Assembly: GCA_030637665.1 (NCBI GenBank) | Contig: DAOWGA010000114.1 | Location: forward strand, 1 to 13,504 | Source: Lysobacterales bacterium | Lineage (GTDB): Bacteria; Pseudomonadota; Gammaproteobacteria; Xanthomonadales; SZUA-36 | DNA length: 13,504 nucleotides | Reading direction: 5' to 3' | Part shown: positions 7,213 to 13,504 of the stretch, one piece after another | Numbering within the stretch: the first letter of the stretch is position 1 | Layout of the letters: each line of letters starts with the position of its first letter | Translations under genes and position numbers: made by a program | Notes under the pieces: model-generated | Told to the model about the DNA's origin: nothing | Database searches by the model: none | The model's input: the letters and a program-made list of their open reading frames with translations, nothing else

Positions 7213-8010
7213 CTATTTAGTCCTCAGGTGGGCCATCAGGTTGTTTTCACAATACTGCTGGCTGTCAATGACCATTCGCTCCTGGTGCAGTTGCAGCTGG
7301 TACATGAGGAACATCACCAGAATACTGATCACCAACGCGATAAAAGTAGAGTTGAAAGCTACACCCAGACTTGCGGTTACGCCCGAAATATCGCCTTCTA
7401 CGGCGCGGTGCGCCTGTCCCAGGGCCGACCCGATACCGCGAACGGTGCCGATAAAACCGATGGAAGGTATGGCCCATGCGATATAGCGGATCATGGACAG
7501 TTCGGAATCCAGGCGATCCGCTTCGCTCTCACAGGTTTCCTTGATGGAGGTAGAAACATCCTGGATGTTGTGGGTCGAGCCGAAGCGCTGCAAGCCGATC
7601 AGCAGGGCGCGCGGCAACAGGCTGCTGCGCTCCTCCTCGGGCAAGGCCTGCAGTGCGCGGGAATGCTCGCGCGCATCCTGCGGCAGGATGCTCATTCCAT
7701 CTGAAACATTGATAAAACGCCGCTCCAGCAAGGAGCGGTCCTTGCTGATGGTTCTGGCTTTGTATCCCATCACCGCTATGGCCCAAAACATCAGGATGAA
7801 ACAGGTTTCCTGCTCATAATCCTTGAGAATCACAAAGAGGGAGCGTGATGGTTCGAAGGCCTGGCCCGCCGCCTCCAGCGCAGCCTGTTGTTCCAGAATG
7901 GCATCGGCATTGGGGCGTATCAGGCCCACGTAAAGTGTATGTACCACAATCACTGAAATTAACAGCGCCGCCAGTTGGTAAACAAACTCGGTTGAAAGAT
8001 TACGTTTCAC
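7213..8010 (-). CDS. MotA/TolQ/ExbB-family proton channel protein
   Basis: This 265-residue inner-membrane protein has helices at about 12-30, 69-84, 172-197 and 211-239. The family signature IPSIGFIGTVRGIGSAL (181-197) contains the conserved Thr of the channel lining (compare GLFGTVIGI in ExbB). VTASLGVAFNSTFIALV (211-227) corresponds to the TAMGLFVAIP helix. Family members form pentamers that surround two ExbD/MotB-type helices and convert proton or sodium flow into movement. No classical ExbD, TolR or MotB follows. The likely partners are the two vWA proteins with ExbD-like N-termini encoded 1.3 kb downstream. An extra N-terminal helix pair with a periplasmic loop (about 31-68) before the signature resembles four-helix MotA more than three-helix ExbB. 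The start codon is GTG, with AGGAG nine bases upstream (8024-8020). It is 30 bases after the small acidic protein gene. Confidence 0.9.
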   Translation of the reverse strand: MKRNLSTEFVYQLAALLISVIVVHTLYVGLIRPNADAILEQQAALEAAGQAFEPSRSLFVILKDYEQETCFILMFWAIAVMGYKARTISKDRSLLERRFINVSDGMSILPQDAREHSRALQALPEEERSSLLPRALLIGLQRFGSTHNIQDVSTSIKETCESEADRLDSELSMIRYIAWAIPSIGFIGTVRGIGSALGQAHRAVEGDISGVTASLGVAFNSTFIALVISILVMFLMYQLQLHQERMVIDSQQYCENNLMAHLRTK

Positions 8011-8019
8011 AATATGTTG

Positions 8020-8024
8020 CTCCT
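8020..8024 (-). promoter_or_regulatory. Ribosome binding site for a GTG start
   Basis: AGGAG lies nine bases before the GTG at 8010, in the 30-base gap after the small acidic protein gene. It supports a GTG start for the ExbB-like protein. Confidence 0.55.
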
Positions 8025-8040
8025 GCGGGCCAGAGGCTCC

Positions 8041-8328
8041 TTAAATATCGACGGGGAAAGGCACGGATATATCCTCGGATATTTCCTCGGTGGGAATAAA
8101 TCGACTGGGAGGCGTTTCAACATCGATAGGAATCGGTTCCGATTGCTCTGTTTCCTGTTCCTCAGTTTCCTGTTGTTCAATTGCCGGCTGCTCAGATTCG
8201 GCCTGATCTGATACGGCTTGTTTGTCAGTCTCTTGCACCGGCGTTTCGTCACCGGTTTGGGCATCCAGTGCTATCGGAGTCCAGATCAGGCTGGCGCCAA
8301 GCAGCAAAAGGCAAGCTCTAATAAACAT
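8041..8328 (-). CDS. Small secreted acidic Glu/Gln-rich protein
   Basis: This 95-residue protein has a signal peptide (MFIRACLLLLGASL, cleavage probably near LDA-QTG at about residue 23). The mature part is about 70 residues, almost all Glu, Gln, Asp, Ser, Thr and Pro (EQQETEEQETEQSEP), and is predicted to be disordered. It ends in a more ordered-looking tail, PPSRFIPTEEISED followed by SVPFPVDI at the very C-terminus. The tail's mix of acidic and hydrophobic residues suggests a docking peptide for a partner, and its position between the FGE/PEGA gene and the ExbB-like gene suggests a small accessory subunit. The ATG at 8328 overlaps the end of the preceding gene by 11 bases, with AGGA upstream. 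The same frame stays open to 8610, but that part only shadows the FGE-domain gene. No function is known to me. Confidence 0.72.
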   Translation of the reverse strand: MFIRACLLLLGASLIWTPIALDAQTGDETPVQETDKQAVSDQAESEQPAIEQQETEEQETEQSEPIPIDVETPPSRFIPTEEISEDISVPFPVDI

Positions 8329-10429
8329 AACGTGCAATCCTGAAGCCAACATCGTCACGTGCCTTGTCGCCATAATCCCGGAAGGACAGGCGCAATTCGA
8401 CCACCGTTCCGTGACGCCAGCTGGAATCGCGAATAACGTGGAATCCACCTTGGTCCGGGCCCATCGGATTCGTTTCGATTCTCCCACTGGCCTTGGCGAT
8501 CTGGCCGTAGAAATCATGAATCCATTCTGACACATTGCCGCCCAGGTCATAAAAGCCGGCGGCAGTGGGGGAAAAACTACCCACCGGTGCAGTAACTGCA
8601 AAACCATCATCGTAATCGGGGACTATCCGCCCCAGCATGGACTCTGCTGAGCGGTCGGCGAAATTTCCGGCCTTGCCGGCTGGTGGAAACTGATCGCCCC
8701 AGGGGTATTTAAGCAGGCCTTCAACTGTGACTCGCGCAGCCCAGGCCCATTCTGCCTCGGTGGGTAAGCGATAGCCCGTGGCCTGAACGTCAAATTCCAG
8801 CAGTTGCTCGCCGGAAAAACGATAGGCGGGAGTCAGTCCGTCACGTTGACTCAGCCAGTTGCAGTATTGGGCGGCTTCTTCCCAGCTGACGCCTACCACC
8901 GGTTGCTTGTCGCCGTTCAGGCTGTAGCGACCGGCTCGTGCCGAGGAATGGTCGGGCTTGAACAGCCGGAATTGTGCGTTGGTCACCTCCCGGGTTGCCA
9001 GATAAAAGGGGCGGGTGAGGTCCATTTCACGTAAAGATTCGTTGGCGCGGCGCCCCGCCTCCCGCCGCGATGCACCCATGGTAAATCGGCCTGCGCGAAT
9101 CAGTTTCAGGGTCTGACCCGCTGATGTTACCAACTGCGGCTTGACCGCATCCCATTTCGCCTGTTCTTCGGTTTTCAGAACGACATCGATCTGCTGGGTA
9201 AAACCGGGCTTGGGAGTCATCGTTGTTTGATAATCAACATAGCCTGGCTTGCTGATGGTGATGCGCTGGGGCACCGCAGGCAATTGAATTTTACCACTGC
9301 CCAATTCAGTCTCCCGGCCATTGACGCGGATGGTGGCATCTTCGGGTTGTGTGCGGATAACGATTTCACCCAATTCCGCCCGCAGTGTCAGCGTCAGCGT
9401 CTGTTGCCGGCCGGAGACAATGGTCACAGTTTTCCTGGCGCTTAGGTAACCGGTCTTGAAGGCTTCGATTTGATAACTCTTGCCGGGCGCCAGTTTCAGC
9501 TCCAGCTCGGAACGGCCCGCAAACTGCTTGTCAACCAGAATGTTGGCATTGCCCGGGTGTGTGGTGACGAGTAATTGCCCATCCAAAACTTTCAATTCGA
9601 CTGCCGGCACCGCCACCACTTCATTGGCTGGAATTTCCAATTGGGTTTCCCAGCTTTTGTATCCAGGCAGTGTCAGGCGGATGTCGCGCTTGCCCTGAAG
9701 TAATTCCAGTGTTGCCGGGGTAAGTCCGCGCTCTTCGCCATTTACGCTGATGGCAGCGCCCGGTGGTGTGCTTTCAAAGGAGACTTCAGACCATGCCGGT
9801 TGCAACTCGGCGGTGAGGTCAAGCCGCTGACCGCCACCGGTCAGGCTCAATAATTCGGAGTAGACCTGATAGCGCGGGGCAGTCAATTCCAGTGTATGCT
9901 CACCGCTGGGCAGTTCAATGTCACTCAACGGGGTTTGCCCGACTGGCTGACCGTCAATTCTGACGCTCGCCTCGCTTACGGGTGAGCTGTTGATGCTCAA
10001 TATGTCCGGCAGCAAAACCAGTTGAAATTCAAATTCCTGCCCGGATTCAGCCGTCACCAGAAAGGGTTCTCGCAGGGGGTAATAGCCTTCCGCTGCAGCC
10101 TCCAGCGTGTACTCGCCAGGTAGCAGCAGGTAGCGATTACCCACTGGCAAGACCGGTCCGCCATCTATGTTCAACTGTTCCACCAGTGGGATAGTATCGA
10201 TGGTAATGGACCTGGCCGAGAACAGGAAAAAGATGATGGGTAAGCAGGCCAACAGTGCAATTGCAACTGCAACCAAAGGCCGACTGGGTTTGAAGCGGCG
10301 TCCCCCCGGCCGGCCGGTTGGGGGTGTAAATTCGGCGGGTTCAATGGCCTTGTGCCCGCCATTGTCCTCCACTGAAGGAATCGACAGGTCATCCGGCTGA
10401 TTGCCTGTTGGGTCAGATTCGTTCTTCAC
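8318..10429 (-). CDS. Inner-membrane protein with PEGA-like repeats and C-terminal FGE-sulfatase-fold domain
   Basis: The product is 703 residues from a GTG start. A cytosolic tail of about 50 residues precedes one membrane helix (51-73). About five PEGA-like beta repeats follow (roughly 78-140, 143-209, 214-282, 285-350, 354-420), recognisable from the recurring pattern of LPSGEHTLELTAPRYQ and LTLPGYKSW and from TPPGA, HPGNA and QPEDA turns. The FGE-sulfatase/SUMF1 domain spans 438-703, with GRFTMGASRREAG, PVVGVSWEEAAQYCNWLS, GYRLPTEAEWAWAAR, YPWGD, GFYDLGGNVSEW and DDVGFRIAR. The two copper-binding cysteines of true formylglycine-generating enzymes (SYMCHRSYC in human) are replaced here by SSWRHGTVV, so sulfatase activation is unlikely; a binding or structural role is more probable. 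The domain should be periplasmic. The GTG at 10429 overlaps the TPR gene by 17 bases. The same frame is open to 10642, but that part overlaps the TPR gene and looks non-coding. The start is the least certain point. Confidence 0.85.
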   Translation of the reverse strand: MKNESDPTGNQPDDLSIPSVEDNGGHKAIEPAEFTPPTGRPGGRRFKPSRPLVAVAIALLACLPIIFFLFSARSITIDTIPLVEQLNIDGGPVLPVGNRYLLLPGEYTLEAAAEGYYPLREPFLVTAESGQEFEFQLVLLPDILSINSSPVSEASVRIDGQPVGQTPLSDIELPSGEHTLELTAPRYQVYSELLSLTGGGQRLDLTAELQPAWSEVSFESTPPGAAISVNGEERGLTPATLELLQGKRDIRLTLPGYKSWETQLEIPANEVVAVPAVELKVLDGQLLVTTHPGNANILVDKQFAGRSELELKLAPGKSYQIEAFKTGYLSARKTVTIVSGRQQTLTLTLRAELGEIVIRTQPEDATIRVNGRETELGSGKIQLPAVPQRITISKPGYVDYQTTMTPKPGFTQQIDVVLKTEEQAKWDAVKPQLVTSAGQTLKLIRAGRFTMGASRREAGRRANESLREMDLTRPFYLATREVTNAQFRLFKPDHSSARAGRYSLNGDKQPVVGVSWEEAAQYCNWLSQRDGLTPAYRFSGEQLLEFDVQATGYRLPTEAEWAWAARVTVEGLLKYPWGDQFPPAGKAGNFADRSAESMLGRIVPDYDDGFAVTAPVGSFSPTAAGFYDLGGNVSEWIHDFYGQIAKASGRIETNPMGPDQGGFHVIRDSSWRHGTVVELRLSFRDYGDKARDDVGFRIARYVY

Positions 10430-11942
10430 ACTGGATGGCCATGTGCAGTGATTGGTTGCTCGGCGCAACCGTGAATTCCTTGCGCACGTCGCGGTAGCCC
10501 TCACGGCTGGCAACGATGACATAGTTTCCTGGTTTAAGCTCGAGTTCGCGGGTGGCAAAGCTGCCCAGTTGTGCCACCTTGTGCAAGGTGACCTGGGACA
10601 GATTATCTGAGCTGAAGGTAACCACAACCGGTGTAATGGCATCCTGTAGTTGCTGTTGCAGGGTAGTGATTTGCCGCTTGAGCCGTGGCCCGGGATTATC
10701 GATCGCGGTGGCTTTGCGGTAAAGCACCTGAGCGGCTTGCCAGATAACGTCGCTGGTCAGGCGTTGCGGACGGGTGGTTGCATCCTGCAGGGCTGCATCC
10801 AGTCTGGCGCGGGCCGCTGTTTCCTCCCTGCTCTGCAGGACCACAACCAGGTTAGCGTCAATCTCAAGCGCCTGGTTGTATTCCTTGAGTGCCTGCTGCC
10901 ATTCTTCCTGCGCGCGCAATTGTTCCGCCCTCTCAAGGTGGCCATTTATCGCGAAGACGTTTTGCTCGTTTTGTGCCTGTTTCAGCGCCTCCTGTGCTTC
11001 TGTTGCCTGCGCGTCCAGTTTGATGGCGGCCTGAAAAGCGGCAATGGCCGCGCTGTAGTTCCCGCGTCCGAGCGCCTGGTAGCCGGCTGACATCTGGCGG
11101 TTAAACTCGCTCTGGTCGAGCAATGCCCGCAAGCGTGCAATGGAATGTCCTACTGAGCCGCGCGCCGGGTCAAGCCCGGCGACTTGCTGTAGCGTCGCCA
11201 GCGCTTCGATCATACTGCCGCTTTTTTCAAGCTCCCCCGCCCTGGCCAACAACTGCCGGACTTTGTCCACGACACTGGCGCGTTGCAGTCCCTGTAGCGC
11301 TTGCGGATTGTCGGGCTCAATGATCAACGCCAGTTCGAAGGCACTTGTTGCGGCCGCCGAGTTTCCGTCCGCAATATTCGCGTTGCCGGCCGAAATGGCA
11401 TCTGTCAGCGCCTGCTCCTTCTGCGCCAGCAAGTGTTCCATGAGTTGCAAGCCTGCTTCATAGGAGGTCAGTGCTGCCTCAAACTGCCGGTTGCGGTAAT
11501 GCTCATCGCCCTCATTAGCCAGCGCCACAGCCCGCGCGAAATCTTCGCCGGCCCATTGCACCACTGCAATTTCCTCGAGTTGAAACTGGCGGTCCAGCAG
11601 CTTTTCCAGCAAATCCTGCGCGGCTGTGCGCTGTTTACGGAGTTGGGCTTCCTGCCAGGGGGAGGCGTCCGGCTTGCCTTGAGGCACTTGTAAGCCATTT
11701 GATGGCTGATCACTGATTATGTCAGGTGCTGCCGGCTTTTGGATGTGGCTCGGCAATAACAGGATTACCAGCAAGGCAAGGCCAACCAGGCCGCCAAACA
11801 GGATCCCCAGCCAAAATGCTTTTCCAGCCTTTTTGTCATTTTGCGCTTCATTATCACCAGGACGGGCAGAACTAAGCGTCAGGTCCGCTGGCTGTATCTG
11901 GACAAAAGCTGTGCTGTCCTCACTGCGATCGTTATGTCCCAT
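10413..11942 (-). CDS. Membrane-anchored TPR protein with C-terminal PEGA-like domain
   Basis: This 509-residue protein has an acidic cytosolic N-tail of about 40 residues (MGHNDRSEDSTAFVQ), one membrane helix (about 43-64) and a Pro-rich linker. From about 135 to 380 come tetratricopeptide-type helical repeats, clearest at YRNRQFEAALTSYEAGL, GNSAAATSAFELALIIEPDN, LGRGNYSAAIAAFQAAIKLD and EEWQQALKEYNQALEIDANL. The last 70 residues (VVVTFSSDNLSQVTL, then LELKPGNYVIVASREGY) form a beta domain very like the PEGA repeats of the next gene product. It should be anchored in the inner membrane with TPRs and PEGA in the periplasm, acting as a scaffold. The PEGA-like ending shared with the neighbouring FGE protein suggests the two interact or arose from shared modules. 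The ATG at 11942 lies 18 bases after the lipoprotein gene, and the end overlaps the next gene by 17 bases. Confidence 0.85.
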   Translation of the reverse strand: MGHNDRSEDSTAFVQIQPADLTLSSARPGDNEAQNDKKAGKAFWLGILFGGLVGLALLVILLLPSHIQKPAAPDIISDQPSNGLQVPQGKPDASPWQEAQLRKQRTAAQDLLEKLLDRQFQLEEIAVVQWAGEDFARAVALANEGDEHYRNRQFEAALTSYEAGLQLMEHLLAQKEQALTDAISAGNANIADGNSAAATSAFELALIIEPDNPQALQGLQRASVVDKVRQLLARAGELEKSGSMIEALATLQQVAGLDPARGSVGHSIARLRALLDQSEFNRQMSAGYQALGRGNYSAAIAAFQAAIKLDAQATEAQEALKQAQNEQNVFAINGHLERAEQLRAQEEWQQALKEYNQALEIDANLVVVLQSREETAARARLDAALQDATTRPQRLTSDVIWQAAQVLYRKATAIDNPGPRLKRQITTLQQQLQDAITPVVVTFSSDNLSQVTLHKVAQLGSFATRELELKPGNYVIVASREGYRDVRKEFTVAPSNQSLHMAIQCEERI

Positions 11943-11960
11943 CGTCTGGCTAATGAATAA

Positions 11961-13157
11961 TCATAAATCGGTGTTGCTGATGCTACCGTCTCCCACTTCG
12001 GAAACATATATGTCGCGTAAAATTACTCGCCATTGTTCATATTGGTCCTGTGCGGTTCCTGTCAGGGTAACTGTTCGGTCTTCCAGTTCAATAACCTGAG
12101 GGCCGACTTCGGCACTCAGGGAAGCCCCAAGTTCCTGTAGCGCCTCGGCATGAATCGATGATTCCAGATGCTTGTCCATCGCATTCTTGATCAGCCAACC
12201 ACCCCCGACCACCGCCGCGCCGCCCGCAGCTCTGACAGAGCGATTGCCGCTGCTGGCTGCCAGTATTCCGGCGATCATTGTTGCAGCACCGGCAATGGCA
12301 TTCTTTCTGGAACTGCTGCGCAGTTCGTCGTAGGCTAACACCTCCTCGTAGCTGTTCCGGAGCCACTCCTGGTAGGGTTCTTCCATTTCACGCACAAATG
12401 AACCGTAGTAATCCTGCAAGGTATCGATATACAGGTAATCACGTTCACGAATCCTGTGGATCCGTTCCATCATCGGATCGTTGTCTGCCGGTAAGCGCTT
12501 GAAAATGTAAATTCCCTTTTTATCCGTTGCCAGGTACCCTCCAAAGGCTTCCGGGGAAAAACTCTCGGCGAACCTCAATTCCGCGATGGTGCGTATTTTC
12601 TTGACTTGTACACTCGACAGCTTCTTGCGATAACGTGCAATGTCATTCGCAATGCGATTGTAAATATCCTGATAAGGGTCCTGGTTGTGGTTCCTGCCGG
12701 CCTCGTAACTGAATTTGCTGGCCTGGGCACTGTACGTTTTTTCAAACCACTCAAGCCCGGTTGCGTCACTGACCCTGATATTCAGCGACATGCTTTCACC
12801 ATCGGAGTGCAAAATTTCACCCGCGACGATGACATCGACCGAACTGGTGTCCCTGGGAATAATTCGTACTGCGCCCCAGTTGGCGCTGGCCTGCATGGTA
12901 TCCATCAACTGGTAGGGCATATACCTGGCTTCGGCCAGGCGAACTTCGGGGTAAGCGGTGATATCGTCTTCCTTGATATATTCGAGGCCCGGATTGAACA
13001 ATTCAATCCCGACATCCACCAGCTGTTGTTCCGGGATATTGTGGTCCCCCCGCTCGACCGGTGTCACCGCAGTTGTCCTGACCGTGGTGCTGCTGCAGCA
13101 AGCGAGCAACAACGAAAGCAAGATAATGGGGGTGAGTTTCAGGGATCGACGTATCAT
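11961..13157 (-). CDS. Large lipoprotein with glycine-zipper segment, function unknown
   Basis: This 398-residue protein has a lipoprotein signal ending LLACC, with lipidated Cys20 (or Cys21) followed by SSTT. Residues about 45-180 form an alpha/beta region: VDVGIELFNPG, RYMPYQLMDTMQ, WGAVRIIPRD, DVIVAGEILHSDG and LNIRVSDATGLEWFEKTY. The last resembles the way small lipoproteins describe a value in terms of variants, but I cannot name a family. A helical, aromatic-rich stretch follows (IDTLQDYYGSFVREMEE). A Gly/Ala-rich segment at 286-326 (AIAGAATMIAGILAA, AAGGAAVVGGG) looks like a glycine zipper that could insert in a membrane. The last 70 residues (IELEDRTVTLTGTAQDQY) are polar. The ATG at 13157 lies 19 bases after the stop of the preceding gene, with no strong Shine-Dalgarno sequence. 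Position suggests an outer-membrane-side component of the same assembly. Confidence 0.82.
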   Translation of the reverse strand: MIRRSLKLTPIILLSLLLACCSSTTVRTTAVTPVERGDHNIPEQQLVDVGIELFNPGLEYIKEDDITAYPEVRLAEARYMPYQLMDTMQASANWGAVRIIPRDTSSVDVIVAGEILHSDGESMSLNIRVSDATGLEWFEKTYSAQASKFSYEAGRNHNQDPYQDIYNRIANDIARYRKKLSSVQVKKIRTIAELRFAESFSPEAFGGYLATDKKGIYIFKRLPADNDPMMERIHRIRERDYLYIDTLQDYYGSFVREMEEPYQEWLRNSYEEVLAYDELRSSSRKNAIAGAATMIAGILAASSGNRSVRAAGGAAVVGGGWLIKNAMDKHLESSIHAEALQELGASLSAEVGPQVIELEDRTVTLTGTAQDQYEQWRVILRDIYVSEVGDGSISNTDL

Positions 13158-13176
13158 GATTTCACTGGCTGCCTAA

Positions 13177-13504
13177 TCACTTCTGTTTGTACTTGCGATA
13201 TTCTTCCCACAATTTCTCGCGCAATTCGGGGTCAGTTTCCGCCATGGCGGCTTCTCGTATCTGCCGGGCCACCACATCATCATCGGAGCCATCGGGAATG
13301 TCGGGTGGTATATCATCTGCTGAGGCAGTATGGCGATAATCGCCCTGCCGCCGGCTGCCGGGAGACGCCGGTATGCCACCCTGCCCACTATCGGCAGGGT
13401 CGTAAGCGCCTGCTCCCGGGATTCCGGCCTCTGTGCCTTCTCCGCTACCCTTTTTCCCTGCCTCACCATCCAGTTCCCCCAGTGGCGAGCCATCGGCACC
13501 GACA
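13177..13504 (-). CDS. C-terminal end of a Gly/Asp-rich protein, cut by the window edge
   Basis: This frame is open from the window edge to TGA at 13179-13177, showing 108 residues and no start. The first 60 residues are Gly/Ala/Asp/Pro-rich (VGADGSPLGELDGEAG, PGAGAYDPADSGQGG) and look like a disordered linker. The last 45 are compact: ADDIPPDIPDGSDDDVVARQ, then IREAAMAETDPELREKLWEEY followed by RKYKQK. The end therefore has an acidic run followed by an amphipathic helix with alternating charged and aromatic residues, which looks like a conserved functional tail. I recall similar tails in uncharacterised gammaproteobacterial proteins but cannot name the family. A different frame over the same bases (13173-13499) is open but gives a Trp/Pro/Arg-rich nonsense-looking product, so I reject it. 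The gene lies 19 bases upstream of the lipoprotein gene and probably starts, or continues, the same transcript. Confidence 0.7.
   Translation of the reverse strand, partial: VGADGSPLGELDGEAGKKGSGEGTEAGIPGAGAYDPADSGQGGIPASPGSRRQGDYRHTASADDIPPDIPDGSDDDVVARQIREAAMAETDPELREKLWEEYRKYKQK

Noticed and set aside
3800..8010. Zorya-type defence system (ZorA/ZorB plus effectors)
   Set aside because: The channel partners have vWA domains, not the OmpA-like domain of ZorB, and no helicase or nuclease effector is present.
7213..8010. Tol-Pal or TonB system
   Set aside because: No TolR/ExbD of usual type, TolA/TonB, TolB or Pal is nearby, and the protein has extra N-terminal helices and a different neighbourhood.
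8318..9120. FGE-fold domain as a diversity-generating retroelement target
   Set aside because: I see no reverse transcriptase, no template repeat and no adenine-biased variation signature in the window.
13173..13499. 108-residue minus-strand frame at the right edge
   Set aside because: The composition is rich in Trp, Pro and Arg with no pattern. The overlapping frame ending at 13177 gives a sensible protein tail.

Overview
The window reads as a gammaproteobacterial chromosome segment with GC content a little over half. I infer this from the lipoproteins, the M48 protease type, an OprO/OprP-type porin and an ExbB-type channel protein; no rRNA or other taxonomic marker is present. Every gene I can support lies on the minus strand. 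The + strand open frames are shadows of these genes. I see no tRNA, rRNA, CRISPR array, insertion sequence or integrase.

About 12.5 kb (13504 down to 962) is one tightly packed minus-strand gene series in which neighbours overlap or sit within about 30 bases. In transcription order it holds: the C-terminal end of a protein cut by the window edge (13504-13177); a lipoprotein with a glycine-zipper segment (13157-11961); a membrane-anchored TPR protein with a PEGA-like C-terminus (11942-10413); a membrane-anchored protein with a run of PEGA-like repeats and a formylglycine-generating-enzyme (FGE)-fold domain (10429-8318); a 95-residue acidic secreted protein (8328-8041); a MotA/TolQ/ExbB-family protein (8010-7213); a degenerate Hsp70/actin-fold protein with an FHA-like C-terminus (7207-5873); two different membrane-anchored vWA proteins (5886-4795 and 4798-3800); two small lipoproteins (3784-3116 and 3123-2461); and an M48 zinc metalloprotease (2452 or 2464-962). 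The promoter must lie beyond the right edge. I see no convincing internal promoter or terminator.

The main interpretation is an inference. Both vWA proteins begin with a membrane helix preceded by SLSFLD, which lines up with the FID of ExbD and so would carry the proton-channel aspartate. An ExbB-like subunit is encoded beside them. Together with PEGA, FGE-fold and TPR proteins anchored in the inner membrane, three lipoproteins and a periplasmic protease, this looks like an uncharacterised ion-driven envelope machine in which vWA (adhesion/MIDAS) domains replace the usual ExbD periplasmic domain. The Hsp70-like/FHA-like protein would be the cytosolic component. I do not recognise the set as a named system.

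A gap of about 320 bases (639-961) with some inverted repeats separates this series from the start of an OprO/OprP-like porin (638-42). That reading frame is stopped by a TAG, and the sequence beyond the stop still resembles porin in the same frame, so it is probably an interrupted gene. It looks unrelated to the main gene series.
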